A stretch of DNA of 64,000 nucleotides. Origin: Zeimonas sp003577305. Its GTDB lineage: Bacteria; Pseudomonadota; Gammaproteobacteria; Burkholderiales; Burkholderiaceae_E. A program made the position numbers and the translations under genes. Under the pieces are notes generated by a model. That model saw only the letters and a program-made list of their open reading frames with translations. It was not told the DNA's origin and searched no databases. This document shows positions 43,701 to 51,706 of the stretch, piece after piece. The DNA lies in assembly GCA_030263385.1 (NCBI GenBank), contig SZOX01000001.1, positions 124,001-188,000 on the forward strand, written 5' to 3'. Position 1 is the first letter of the stretch, and every line of letters starts with the position of its first letter.

Positions 43701-44800
43701 TCGAACGACGCACTGGGCGCTTCGTGGATCTTGCCCAGGTTGTGGCCGACGCGTGTGACCTCGAGCCAGTTGCCGTCGGGGTCGACCATCCGCCACCAGG
43801 CGAGGTTGTCGAGCGCAGTGCCCCAGAGCACCGCTTTCTTGCCGCCGGCGTTCATCGCGACGTTGCCGCCGACGCACGAGGCGTCGAGCGAAGTGGGGTC
43901 GACCGCGAACACCAGGCCGGCACGCTCGGCAGCCTCGGTGATGCGCCGGGTGACCACGCCCGCCTGCGAAAAGACGGTCGGCACCTCGCGATCGAGGCCT
44001 GGCAGCCGGACACGCTCGACTTCGCCCAGCCTCTCGAGCTTCTCGGTGTTGATCACCGCCGACATCGGCGTGAGCGGAATCGCGCCGCCGGTGTAGCCGG
44101 TGCCGCCGCCGCGTGGAATGATCGTCAGGCCCAGTTCGATGCAGGCAGTCACCAGTGCGGCGACCTCGGCTTCGCTGTCGGGCGCGAGCACCACGAACGG
44201 GTATTCGACGCGCCAGTCGGTCGCGTCGGTGACGTGCGAGACGCGGCTCATCGCGTCGAAGCGGACGTTGTCGCGCGCCGTGTGCCGCGAGAGCCGGCGC
44301 ATTGCGCGCGCGCGCAAGGTCGCGGTGCGCGCGCACTCGCCCTCGAACCTGGCGACCGCTGCGCGCGCCAGCGCCAGCAACCGGCTCACCCGTGCGCTGC
44401 GCTCGCTGGCGGCCTGGTCGTCGTGCTCGCTCAGATCGAGCGCACGCCGTTTCTCGATCTCGCCCAGCCGGTGATGCATGTCCTGCACCAGCAGGCGCTG
44501 GCGCTTCGGGCTGTCGAGCAGGTCGTCCTGCAGGTACGGATTGCGCCGCACGACCCAGAGGTCTCCGAGCACTTCGTAGAGCATGCGTGCGGAGCGCCCG
44601 GTGCGCCGCTCGGCACGCAGTTCCTGGACAATCGCCCAGCCCTCGGCCCCGAGCAGGCGGATCACGATCTCGCGATCGGAGAACGAGGTGTAGTTGTAGG
44701 GGATCTCGCGCAGGCGCACCGCATCGGTGGCCGGTTCGTCGGCGGCGCGCGGCGGTTCGGAGCGCGGACCGGCGACCGTGTCGGTAGGGGGAGCGTTCAT
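40748..44800 (-). CDS. DUF3683-FAD-linked oxidase fused to Fe-S/CCG reductase module
   Basis: A very large (1350 residues) flavoprotein. An N-terminal DUF3683 region contains REIPYNYTSFSDREIVIRLL. An FAD_binding_4 domain (IIPRGGGTGYTGGAIPL, DPTSLDASCVGGNVAMNAGG) and an FAD-oxidase C domain (ALHMHAGDGNVHTNIPV, GVISGEHGIGITKLEFLG) follow. Two 4Fe-4S motifs (CLRCGKCKPVC, CTVCHKCLAPCPV) come next, and last two CCG domains (GYLCCGYPQRGSG, NDRCCGESG). The plan is that of D-lactate/2-hydroxyglutarate dehydrogenases such as YdiJ, so it probably oxidises a 2-hydroxy acid and passes electrons to quinone or ETF. The start is the ATG at 44800. Confidence 0.9.
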   Translation of the reverse strand: MNAPPTDTVAGPRSEPPRAADEPATDAVRLREIPYNYTSFSDREIVIRLLGAEGWAIVQELRAERRTGRSARMLYEVLGDLWVVRRNPYLQDDLLDSPKRQRLLVQDMHHRLGEIEKRRALDLSEHDDQAASERSARVSRLLALARAAVARFEGECARTATLRARAMRRLSRHTARDNVRFDAMSRVSHVTDATDWRVEYPFVVLAPDSEAEVAALVTACIELGLTIIPRGGGTGYTGGAIPLTPMSAVINTEKLERLGEVERVRLPGLDREVPTVFSQAGVVTRRITEAAERAGLVFAVDPTSLDASCVGGNVAMNAGGKKAVLWGTALDNLAWWRMVDPDGNWLEVTRVGHNLGKIHEAPSASFELKWYAPAQFGPDGAMRGEPIRSERLDIEGRRFRKPGLGKDVTDKFLAGLPGVQKEGCDGLITSARWVLHRMPQCIRTVCLEFFGQPRDAVPSIVEIKNYLDTRPHGAILAGLEHLDERYLRAVGYTTKSRRGGLPKMVLIGDIVGDDDDAVARAASEVVRMANRRAGEGFVAVSAQARKAFWADRARTAAIARHTNAFKINEDVVIPLARMGEYTDGVERINIELSTKNKLATLDALERLLADEAQLPRPVAGRDDAAEREMSAARRAQALGLIRAARRRWSFLLGHIDEPLAPLRDALAGLGLAHLRERLDERLANEPDATLFRVLQDRTIRVSFKTEVRARLDDIFSGLAFAPLLQALDAVHRKLLRGRVFVALHMHAGDGNVHTNIPVNSDDYAMLKEAEAAVARIMALARSLDGVISGEHGIGITKLEFLGDEEIADFRAYKQRVDPEGRFNRGKLLDDPALPGDLRNAYTPSFGLMGAESLILQQSDIGSIADSVRNCLRCGKCKPVCATHVPRANLLYSPRNKILATSLLVEAFLYEEQTRRGVSIRHWDEFSDVADHCTVCHKCLAPCPVDIDFGDVSMNMRNLLRKMGRKKFNPGNAAAMFFLNATDPDTIRATRAAMVGIGYRAQRLAADLFRRPAREQTRRPPATVGRAPLKEQVIHFVNKKMPGNLPKKTARALLDVEDARYVPIIRDPQATTVDTEAVFYFPGCGSERLFSQVGLATQAMLWHVGVQTVLPPGYLCCGYPQRGSGQYDRAEKIITDNRVLLHRVATTLNYLDIRTVVVSCGTCYDQLQDYRFDRIFPGCRMVDIHEFLMEKGVRLDGVTGARYMYHDPCHSPIKQYAPLKVVNALINDSLNGRIGKNDRCCGESGTLAVSRPDISTQVRFRKEEEMRRDAQALRELPVAGADGAAGERFAGPIKVLTSCPSCLQGMVRFEEDAGVEADYVVVELARHILGEDWLQAYVRRANDGGIERVLV

Positions 44801-44859
44801 CGAACCTGCGATTTTATCCGACCGGGATCGTGCCGGCCGGCGGGCGCTGCATCGGCGGA

Positions 44860-45354
44860 TCAGCCGCCCGAGAACGGCCCGAGCAGCGCGTGCCACCAGG
44901 CATTGGGCACGCCCATCAGCGCGGCCGTCATCAACACATAGCGCAAGCCCTTGCCGAGCGCCATCCAGCCCGCGCTCGGCCAGAAAGGCAGCCTCAGCCA
45001 GCCGGCAAGCGCGCACAGCGGATCGCCGACCACGGGCAGCCAGGTGAAGAACAGGGCCTTCGGGCCCAGGCGCTCGAGCCACCTCAGGTGGACGGTGCGC
45101 CTGCCGCGCGCCAGCGCTTCGTGCGCACCCAGCCCCATCCAGTAGTCGACCACGCCGCCCAGCGTGTTGCCGGCGGTGGCCACCAGGATCGCCAGCCAGA
45201 ACTGCTCCGGGTTGAGCTTGACGAAACCGAAGACGGCCGGTTCGGAGCCCACCGGCAACAGCGTCGCCGAGACGAAGGACACCGTGAAAATGGTCGACAG
45301 GCCGTTCTCGGGCAGCGCGAACCAGTCGAGCAGGGTCCGGAGAAGGACTTCCAT
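44860..45354 (-). CDS. YqaA-like VTT-domain membrane protein
   Basis: A 164-residue inner-membrane protein of the YqaA/DedA (VTT) group. Motifs: FVSATLLPVGSEPAVFG, LAILVATAGNTLGGVVDYWMG and FFTWLPVVGDPLCALAGWLR. Relatives work in lipid scrambling or membrane homeostasis, but YqaA itself has no assigned role. It lies 59 bases upstream of the FAD oxidase start on the same strand and is divergent from ilvA. Confidence 0.88.
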   Translation of the reverse strand: MEVLLRTLLDWFALPENGLSTIFTVSFVSATLLPVGSEPAVFGFVKLNPEQFWLAILVATAGNTLGGVVDYWMGLGAHEALARGRRTVHLRWLERLGPKALFFTWLPVVGDPLCALAGWLRLPFWPSAGWMALGKGLRYVLMTAALMGVPNAWWHALLGPFSGG

Positions 45355-45422
45355 GGGCGAGGCAGTCTATCAGCGACCGCGGCCGCAGCCCTCCGCGCAG
45401 GCGCCACCCCGTCGCGGAGCGG

Positions 45423-45428
45423 TAGAAT
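45423..45428 (+). promoter_or_regulatory. Candidate -10 element of ilvA, very close to the start codon
   Basis: TAGAAT ends 10 bases before the ilvA ATG, and no Shine-Dalgarno sequence is seen between them. If used, the transcript would begin 3-5 bases before the ATG, so the mRNA would be nearly leaderless. No good -35 is visible. Confidence 0.35.
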
Positions 45429-45438
45429 CTGCGGCTTC

Positions 45439-46962
45439 ATGTCCATCGACTACCTCAAGCGCATCCTCACGGCGAAGGTCTACGACGTCGCCGAAGAAAC
45501 GCCGCTCGACGCAGCGGATACCCTGTCGACCAGACTGTCCAACCGCGTGCTGCTCAAGCGGGAGGACATGCAGCCGGTGTTCTCGTTCAAGCTGCGCGGA
45601 GCGTACAACCACATGGCGCGGCTGTCGGCGGTGCAGCTGGCGCGCGGCGTGATCGCCGCCTCGGCGGGCAACCACGCGCAGGGCGTCGCGCTGGCGGCGC
45701 GCCGACTCGGCTGCCGTGCGGTGATCGTGATGCCGGTCACCACGCCGCAGGTCAAGATCGACGCGGTCAGGGCGCTGGGCGGCGAGGTGGTGCTCACCGG
45801 TGACTCGTACAGCGACGCAGCGGCGGCGGCAACGGCGCAGCAGCAGCGCGAGGGGCTCACTTTCGTGCACCCGTTCGACGACCCCGACGTGATTGCCGGC
45901 CAGGGCACGGTCGGGATGGAGATCATGCGCCAGCACCATGGCCCGCTGCATGCGATCTTCGTGCCGATCGGCGGCGGCGGGCTGGCCGCGGGCGTGGCCG
46001 CCTACGTCAAGCAGGTGCGGCCCGAGGTCCGCGTGATCGGCGTGCAGACCGTCGATTCCGACACGATGGCGCGCTCGATCCGGGCGGGCCGGCGCGTCGA
46101 GCTGCACGACGTCGGCCTGTTCTCGGACGGCACCGCCGTGAAGAAGGTCGGCGAGGAGACTTTCCGGCTCTGCCGCGCCCTGCTCGACGACATCGTGGTG
46201 GTGGACACCGACGCGATCTGCGCCGCGATCAAGGACGTCTTCCAGGACACCCGCTCGATCCTCGAGCCTGCCGGGGCGCTGTCGGTCGCCGGGCTGAAGG
46301 CCTGGGTCGAGCGCGAGAAGCTGCACGACGAGACGCTGGTCGCGGTGGCCAGCGGTGCGAACATGAACTTCGACCGGCTGCGCTTCGTCTCCGAGCGCGC
46401 CGAGATCGGCGAGCGGCGCGAGGCGGTGTTCGCGGTGACGATCCCGGAAGAGCGCGGCAGCTTCCGCCGCTTCTGCGAGACGGTGGGTCCGCGCAACGTG
46501 ACCGAATTCAACTACCGGATCGCCGATCCGCGACAGGCGCACGTATTCGTGGGCATCCAGACCTCGCATTCGGGCGAGGCCGCGCAGATCGCCGCCGGCT
46601 TCGAGGCGGCCGGCTTTCCCGCGCTCGACCTCACCGACGACGAACTCGGCAAGCTGCACCTGCGCCACATGGTGGGCGGCAACTCGCCGCTGGCGAAGAA
46701 CGAGCTGCTCTACAGCTTCGTGTTTCCCGAGCGGCCCGGTGCCCTGATCCGCTTCCTGTCGAGCATGAGCCCGAACTGGAACATCTCGCTGTTCCACTAT
46801 CGCAACCACGGCGCCGACTACGGCCGCATCCTGGTCGGAATCCAGGTGCCGGCCGGCGAAAAGAAGCAGTTCCGCGAGTTCCTCGCCACCCTCGGCTACC
46901 CGCATCGCGACGAAAGCCAGCACCCCGCCTACCGGCTGTTCCTGGGCGCGCACGCGAGCTGA
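45439..46962 (+). CDS. ilvA: Threonine dehydratase, biosynthetic
   Basis: Converts threonine to 2-oxobutyrate, the first step of isoleucine synthesis. It has 507 residues. The PLP lysine is Lys51 (FSFKLRGAYNHMA), the glycine loop is ASAGNHAQGVA, and the phosphate-binding segment is PIGGGGLAAGVAAYV. Two ACT-like regulatory domains follow (AVFAVTIPEERGSFRRFCE; LYSFVFPERPGALIRFL), as in isoleucine-inhibited enzymes. The start MSIDYLKRIL matches the family. There is no Shine-Dalgarno sequence. Confidence 0.96.
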   Translation: MSIDYLKRILTAKVYDVAEETPLDAADTLSTRLSNRVLLKREDMQPVFSFKLRGAYNHMARLSAVQLARGVIAASAGNHAQGVALAARRLGCRAVIVMPVTTPQVKIDAVRALGGEVVLTGDSYSDAAAAATAQQQREGLTFVHPFDDPDVIAGQGTVGMEIMRQHHGPLHAIFVPIGGGGLAAGVAAYVKQVRPEVRVIGVQTVDSDTMARSIRAGRRVELHDVGLFSDGTAVKKVGEETFRLCRALLDDIVVVDTDAICAAIKDVFQDTRSILEPAGALSVAGLKAWVEREKLHDETLVAVASGANMNFDRLRFVSERAEIGERREAVFAVTIPEERGSFRRFCETVGPRNVTEFNYRIADPRQAHVFVGIQTSHSGEAAQIAAGFEAAGFPALDLTDDELGKLHLRHMVGGNSPLAKNELLYSFVFPERPGALIRFLSSMSPNWNISLFHYRNHGADYGRILVGIQVPAGEKKQFREFLATLGYPHRDESQHPAYRLFLGAHAS

Positions 46963-46993
46963 TCGGAATCACCCCAGCAGCGCCTGAATCCGA

Positions 46994-46999
46994 TAATAT
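46994..46999 (+). promoter_or_regulatory. Candidate -10 element of hemA, very close to the start codon
   Basis: TAATAT ends 10 bases before the hemA ATG, the same distance as the element before ilvA. The bases between (TCAAAGTGTT) contain no Shine-Dalgarno sequence, so the mRNA may be nearly leaderless. A -35 is not evident. Confidence 0.35.
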
Positions 47000-47009
47000 T
47001 CAAAGTGTT

Positions 47010-48329
47010 ATGCAGCTTCTCACACTCGGCCTGAACCACCAGACCGCGCCGCTTGCGCTGCGCGAGCGCGTGTCGTTCCCGGGCGAGACGCTGAGGGCGG
47101 CGCTCGCCGACCTGCGCGAGCGGCTGCATCCGGTGGCCCGCGAGTCGGCGATCCTCTCCACCTGCAACCGCACCGAGATCTACTGCGCGACGCAGCAGCC
47201 GCACGAGACCAGAATGGCGATCGCGGGCTGGCTCGATCACCGCCAGCGGGTCGACGAGGCGGCGCTGCTGTCGCACCTGTATGCGCTGCCCAACGGCGAA
47301 GCGGTGCGCCACGCGTTCCGCGTCGCGGCCGGGCTCGATTCGATGGTGCTCGGCGAGCCGCAGATCCTCGGCCAGATGAAGCAGGCCGCGAGGGTCGCGC
47401 ACGAGGCTGGCGCACTGGGCTCGCACCTTCACCAGCTGTTCCAGCGCTCGTTCGCGGTCGCCAAGGAGGTGCGCAGCACCACCGAGATCGGCGCGCACTC
47501 GGTGTCGATGGCCGCTGCCGCGGTACGGCTCGCGCGGCGCATCTTCGAAGACCTGCGCGACACCCGCGTGCTGTTCGTTGGCGCCGGCGAAATGATCGAG
47601 CTGGCGGCCACGCACTTCGCCGCCCAGCATCCCAAGTCCATGGTCGTGGCCAACCGCACGATCGACCGCGCGAGCCGGCTCGCGCAGCGGCTCGGCGCGC
47701 ACACGCTGCGGCTGGCCGAGCTGCCCGAACGGCTCGACGAATTCGACATCGTCATCTCCTGTACGGCGAGTTCGCTGCCGATCATCGGGCTGGGCATGGT
47801 CGAGCGCGCCACGCGCGCCCGGCGGCGCAAGCCGATGTTCATGGTCGACCTCGCCGTGCCGCGCGACATCGAAGCCGAAGTCGCCCGCCTCGACGACGTC
47901 TTCCTCTACACGGTCGACGACCTCGGCCGACAGGTCGCGGCCGGCCACGAGAACCGGCGCGCCGCCGTGGCGCAGGCAGAGGCGATCATCGAGACCCGCG
48001 TCGACGCGTTCATGCAGTGGATGTCGACGCGCCGGGCGGTGCCCGCGATCCGCTCGCTGCACGCGCGCGGTGACGCGATCCGCCGCGCCGAGATCGAGCG
48101 CGCGCGGCGCGCGCTGGCCCGCGGCGAGGCGCCCGAGCGCGTCGTCGAACTGCTGGCGCACGGACTCACCGCGAAGTTCCTGCACGGACCCACATCGCTG
48201 CTGCACGGCCCGGATGCGCAGCGCGAGCACCTGCTGCCGATCCTCGACCAGCTCCTTCCCGACCGCTTCGCCCCGGCTGCGCCCGACGCGCCCGGCAGCG
48301 ACGACGACGCACACGCCGCTGGCGGTTAG
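47010..48329 (+). CDS. hemA: Glutamyl-tRNA reductase
   Basis: Reduces glutamyl-tRNA to glutamate-1-semialdehyde, the committed step of C5 haem synthesis. It has 439 residues. The N-terminal motif is GLNHQTAPLALRERVSF, the catalytic Cys is Cys52 (LSTCNRTEIY), then GLDSMVLGEPQILGQMK and the NADPH-binding VLFVGAGEMIELAATHF. The C-terminal dimerisation helix ends GLTAKFLHGPTSLL. It heads a hemA-prfA-prmC-grxD run, the standard order in betaproteobacteria. Confidence 0.97.
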   Translation: MQLLTLGLNHQTAPLALRERVSFPGETLRAALADLRERLHPVARESAILSTCNRTEIYCATQQPHETRMAIAGWLDHRQRVDEAALLSHLYALPNGEAVRHAFRVAAGLDSMVLGEPQILGQMKQAARVAHEAGALGSHLHQLFQRSFAVAKEVRSTTEIGAHSVSMAAAAVRLARRIFEDLRDTRVLFVGAGEMIELAATHFAAQHPKSMVVANRTIDRASRLAQRLGAHTLRLAELPERLDEFDIVISCTASSLPIIGLGMVERATRARRRKPMFMVDLAVPRDIEAEVARLDDVFLYTVDDLGRQVAAGHENRRAAVAQAEAIIETRVDAFMQWMSTRRAVPAIRSLHARGDAIRRAEIERARRALARGEAPERVVELLAHGLTAKFLHGPTSLLHGPDAQREHLLPILDQLLPDRFAPAAPDAPGSDDDAHAAGG

Positions 48330-48338
48330 GGCTCGGGC

Positions 48339-49424
48339 ATGAAGGCCTCGATGCAGGCCAGGCTCGAACAGCTCGAACGCCGCCTGGCCGAAGTGAACCT
48401 GCTGCTCTCCGGCGAGGATGCCGCACGCGACCTCGACGCGTTTCGCCGCGCCAGCCGCGAGCATGCCGAACTCGCGCAGGTGGTCGACTGCTACGAGGCC
48501 TGGAAGCGCGCCATTGCCGACCTGCGCACCGCCGAGCAGATGCGCTCGGAGCCTGCCATGCGCGAGTTCGCCGACGAGGAGGCGAGCGCGGCGGCCGCGC
48601 GCGCCGCCGAACAGGAGGCGCTGCTGCAGCGGCTGCTGCTGCCCAAAGACCCGAACGACGAGCGCAGCGTGCTGCTCGAGATCCGCGCCGGCACCGGCGG
48701 CGACGAGTCGGCGCTGTTCGCCGGCGCGCTGCTGCGCATGTACCTGCGCTTCGCCGAGCGCCGCGGCTGGCGCACCGAGATCGTCTCGTCCAGCGAATCC
48801 GAGCTCGGCGGCTACAAGGAAGTGATCGTGCGCATCGACGGCGACGGCGCCTGGTCGCAGCTGAAGTTCGAGTCCGGCGGACACCGGGTGCAGCGCGTGC
48901 CCGAGACCGAAGCGCAGGGGCGCATCCACACCTCCGCCTGCACGGTCGCGGTGATGCCCGAGGCCGAGGAAGTGGGCGAGATCGACATCGACCCCGACGA
49001 GATCCGCATCGACGTGTTCCGCGCCTCGGGCGCCGGCGGACAGCACGTGAACCGGACCGAATCGGCGGTACGCATCACCCACCTGCCCACCGGCATGGTG
49101 GCCGAATGCCAGGACGATCGCTCACAGCACCGCAACCGCGATCGTGCGATGCAGGTGCTCGCCACGCGACTGAAGGACCACCGGATGCGCGAGGCGCAGG
49201 CCCGCGAGGCTGCACAGCGCAAGTCGCTGATCGGCTCGGGCGACCGCTCGGAGCGCATCCGCACCTACAACTTCCCGCAGGGCCGGGTCACCGACCACCG
49301 CATCAACCTCACGCTGTACAAGCTGCAGCAGGTCATGGACGGAGACCTCGACGAGATGATCGCCGCGCTGTCGGCCGAGCACCAGGCGCGCCTGGTTGCC
49401 GAGCTCGGCGAGGGGGTCCAGTGA
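48339..49424 (+). CDS. prfA: Peptide chain release factor 1
   Basis: Terminates translation at UAA and UAG. It has 361 residues. The codon-recognition tripeptide is PET at 188-190 (PxT class) and the catalytic GGQ is at 233-235 (SGAGGQHVNRTES), the same positions as in E. coli RF1. The start is 9 bases after the hemA stop. Its stop overlaps the prmC GTG (GTGA). PrmC methylates the GGQ glutamine, so the neighbour is functionally linked. Confidence 0.97.
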   Translation: MKASMQARLEQLERRLAEVNLLLSGEDAARDLDAFRRASREHAELAQVVDCYEAWKRAIADLRTAEQMRSEPAMREFADEEASAAAARAAEQEALLQRLLLPKDPNDERSVLLEIRAGTGGDESALFAGALLRMYLRFAERRGWRTEIVSSSESELGGYKEVIVRIDGDGAWSQLKFESGGHRVQRVPETEAQGRIHTSACTVAVMPEAEEVGEIDIDPDEIRIDVFRASGAGGQHVNRTESAVRITHLPTGMVAECQDDRSQHRNRDRAMQVLATRLKDHRMREAQAREAAQRKSLIGSGDRSERIRTYNFPQGRVTDHRINLTLYKLQQVMDGDLDEMIAALSAEHQARLVAELGEGVQ

Positions 49425-50341
49425 GCCGGCATGACGCCGCGCCGGCACCGCACGCCGGTGCGCCCGCTCCGGCCGGGAGCGCTGCGGCCGCAACGCCGGC
49501 CGCTGCCGACGCGCCGAGCCGGGAGCATCTGGTTCTCGCGAGCGGCCTGCCGCGGCTCGAGGCCCGGGTGCTGCTCGCACACGCAAGCGGGCGCAGGCGC
49601 GAGTGGCTGATCGCGCACGGCGACGAGCCTGCCGAGGCGCGTGCGGCCGCCGCCTTCGCCGAGCTCGCGCAACGGCGCCGCGACGGCGAGCCGATCGCCT
49701 ATCTCACCGGCACGCGCGAGTTCCTCGGCCGCGACTTCGAAGTGTCGCCGGCGGTGCTGATTCCGCGGCCCGAAACGGAACTGCTGGTGCGGGCCGCGCT
49801 CGAACGCGCGCCGCACGGCGCCCGGATCGTCGACCTGGGCACCGGCAGCGGTGCGATCGCGGTCAGCCTGGCATGCGAGCGCGACGACCTGCGCGTGCTC
49901 GGCACCGACGCCTCGTTGCAGGCGCTGGAGGTGGCCATCGGCAACGCACGGTGCCTGGCCGCCCAGGCACTGGCGAGCAGCCGGTTGCGGCTGCTCGCCG
50001 GCAACTGGTGGGAGGCGATCGATCCGGGCGAAACGTTCGACCTCGTCGTGTCGAATCCGCCCTACGTGCCGGCCGGCGATCCGCACCTGTCGCAGGGTGA
50101 CGTGCGCTTCGAGCCATCGCAGGCACTCGCGGCAGGGCCCGACGGGCTGGCGGCGCTGCGCGAGATCGTTGCGGGAGCCAGCGCCCGGCTGCAACCCGGA
50201 GGGTGGCTGCTGCTCGAGCACGGCTACGACCAGGACGTGGCGGTGCGGGCGCTGCTGGCCGGCGCCGGCTTCACGGCGATCGCCACGCTGCCCGACGCCG
50301 CAGGCCTGCCCCGCGTGACGCTGGGGCGCCGTCCCGAATAA
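49421..50341 (+). CDS. prmC: Release factor glutamine methyltransferase
   Basis: A SAM-dependent N5-glutamine methyltransferase that modifies the GGQ of release factors. It has 306 residues. There is an Ala/Pro-rich N-terminal extension of about 30 residues, then LEARVLLAHASGR, LTGTREFLGRDFEVSPAVLI, PRPETELLV, the SAM motif VDLGTGSGAIAVSLA and the catalytic NPPYV near residue 212. The GTG start at 49421 overlaps prfA. The extension contains no clear domain and could be partly artefactual, since later starts are possible. Confidence 0.95.
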   Translation: MSRHDAAPAPHAGAPAPAGSAAAATPAAADAPSREHLVLASGLPRLEARVLLAHASGRRREWLIAHGDEPAEARAAAAFAELAQRRRDGEPIAYLTGTREFLGRDFEVSPAVLIPRPETELLVRAALERAPHGARIVDLGTGSGAIAVSLACERDDLRVLGTDASLQALEVAIGNARCLAAQALASSRLRLLAGNWWEAIDPGETFDLVVSNPPYVPAGDPHLSQGDVRFEPSQALAAGPDGLAALREIVAGASARLQPGGWLLLEHGYDQDVAVRALLAGAGFTAIATLPDAAGLPRVTLGRRPE

Positions 50342-50348
50342 CCCCGGT

Positions 50349-50378
50349 TTGACGCTGGGTCCGGCTCGTTCCTAGAAT
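50349..50378 (+). promoter_or_regulatory. Promoter of grxD
   Basis: TTGACG (50349-50354), an 18-base spacer and TAGAAT (50373-50378). Both hexamers match the sigma-70 consensus at 5 of 6. Transcription would start about 40 bases before the ATG at 50426. The promoter lies just after the prmC stop, so grxD can be expressed independently. Confidence 0.6.
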
Positions 50379-50425
50379 CGTTCTTCCGCCGCATCGCGGC
50401 GCAGTCGTTCTCCCCGAGGCATTCA

Positions 50426-50746
50426 ATGGACGCAAAGGCATTCATCCAGAAGACCGTCAGCGAAAACCCCATCGTGCTGTTCATGAAAGGCACGGCGGAG
50501 TTCCCCCAATGCGGCTTCTCGGGCCGCGCGATCCAGATCCTGAAGTCTTGTGGCGTGAAGAACCTCGTCACGGTCAACGTGCTCGATGACGACGAGGTCC
50601 GCCAGGCGATCAAGGAATACGCGAACTGGCCGACGATCCCGCAGCTCTACATCGGCGGCGAGTTCGTCGGCGGCTCCGACATCATGTTCGAGATGTACCA
50701 GTCGGGCGAACTGCAGAAGCTGATCCCCCAGGCCGCGCAGGCCTGA
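50426..50746 (+). CDS. grxD: Monothiol glutaredoxin (Grx4 type)
   Basis: A 106-residue CGFS-type glutaredoxin. The active site is CGFS at residues 29-32 (FPQCGFSGRAIQILK). The GSH-binding residues are WPTIPQLYIGGEFVGGSDIM. Such proteins bind a [2Fe-2S] cluster at the dimer interface with glutathione and deliver it in Fe-S assembly. It is cytoplasmic. Placement after prmC is conserved in betaproteobacteria. Confidence 0.96.
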   Translation: MDAKAFIQKTVSENPIVLFMKGTAEFPQCGFSGRAIQILKSCGVKNLVTVNVLDDDEVRQAIKEYANWPTIPQLYIGGEFVGGSDIMFEMYQSGELQKLIPQAAQA

Positions 50747-50771
50747 CCGGCCACGACGGCGCCAGTAGAAT
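50743..50771 (+). promoter_or_regulatory. Candidate promoter of the universal stress gene
   Basis: CTGACC (50743-50748), a 17-base spacer and TAGAAT (50766-50771). The -35 overlaps the grxD stop codon. The predicted leader before the ATG at 50867 is about 90 bases. Confidence 0.45.
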
Positions 50772-50866
50772 GGCGTCGTGAATTCCAACCGACTCATCCT
50801 CGCGAACGGGCGCCGGCTCGCCCCTCGCCGGGACGGCCTGTGCCCTGCCGAAGACGGAGAACCCGG

Positions 50867-51298
50867 ATGACGATGAAGCTGCTCGTGGCCACCGACGGAT
50901 CGAAGAACGCGCTGAACGCGGTGAAGTACGCAGCCCGGCTGCTCGCGCGCACAGCCGAGGGCGGCTCGATCACCCTGATCAGCGTGCACGACGACGTCGC
51001 GCTCAGGCATGCGCGCCGTTTCGTCGGCAAGGAAGCGGTGAACGACTACCTTCGCGAGCTCGCCGAGCAGGATCTCGCCGACGCGCGCAAGTACCTCGAC
51101 AAGGCCGAGATCCCGCACGACATGATCATCCGCACCGGCCACGTTGCCACCGAGATTGCGGCAGCGGCCGAGCGCGGCCGGTTCGACCTGCTGGTGCTCG
51201 GTTCCAAGGGCCGCAGCGCAGTGAAGGACCTTCTGATCGGCTCGGTTGCCAGGCGCGTGGCCGAGATCTCCACGGTCCCGGTGCTGCTGGTGAAGTAG
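50867..51298 (+). CDS. Universal stress protein (UspA family)
   Basis: A 143-residue single Usp domain. The start KLLVATDGSKNALNAVKYAA and the ATP-binding end LLVLGSKGRSAVKDLLIGSV (GxxGR-type loop) are both present. ATP binding is thus likely. Such proteins help survival under nutrient, oxidative or energy stress. The ATG at 50867 follows GGAGA with 5 bases between; a second ATG at 50873 is possible. It is 28 bases from the next gene. Confidence 0.92.
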   Translation: MTMKLLVATDGSKNALNAVKYAARLLARTAEGGSITLISVHDDVALRHARRFVGKEAVNDYLRELAEQDLADARKYLDKAEIPHDMIIRTGHVATEIAAAAERGRFDLLVLGSKGRSAVKDLLIGSVARRVAEISTVPVLLVK

Positions 51299-51326
51299 AG
51301 CGCCGTCCACTGAAGAGGAGCGCACC

Positions 51327-51671
51327 ATGTCGCTGATCATCGGATGGGCCATCAACGCCGCGAGCCTCCTGCTGCTCGCATGGCTCATGCCGGCGGTGAA
51401 AGTGGCCGGCTTAGGCACGGCACTGGTCGCGGTGCTGGTGCTCGGGCTGCTCAACACGGTGATCCGCCCGGTGTTGCTGGTTCTCACGCTGCCGGTGAAC
51501 CTGCTCACCCTCGGGCTGTTCACTTTCGTGATCAACGGGTTCCTGTTCTGGCTCGCGGCGCGCTTCCTCGAAGGCTTCGAGGTGCGCAGCTTCGGCTGGG
51601 CAGTGCTCGGCGCGATCGTCTACAGCCTGATCAGCTGGACGGTGAGCGCAGTGCTCTCGCGCTCGCACTGA
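51327..51671 (+). CDS. PF04020 (YvlD-like) small membrane protein
   Basis: A 114-residue membrane protein with four helices, often labelled phage holin family protein, although it is not a phage gene here. Motifs: LLAWLMPAVKVAGLGTALVA, VLGLLNTVIRPVLLVLTLPV, LLTLGLFTFVINGFLFWLAA. These fit the PF04020 family. GAAGAGGAG precedes the ATG. Function unknown. Confidence 0.9.
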   Translation: MSLIIGWAINAASLLLLAWLMPAVKVAGLGTALVAVLVLGLLNTVIRPVLLVLTLPVNLLTLGLFTFVINGFLFWLAARFLEGFEVRSFGWAVLGAIVYSLISWTVSAVLSRSH

Positions 51672-51706
51672 CGCGGAGCGCCTCGCCGCTGCGGGCGCCC
51701 GCGCGT

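Noticed and set aside
38484..44336. A 1950-codon minus-strand frame
   Set aside because: Only its last 550 codons look like protein; the rest is an out-of-frame reading of the FAD/Fe-S oxidase.
40421..44941. A 1506-codon plus-strand frame
   Set aside because: It mirrors the DUF3683 oxidase on the other strand and has Arg/His/Ala-rich composition typical of antisense frames.
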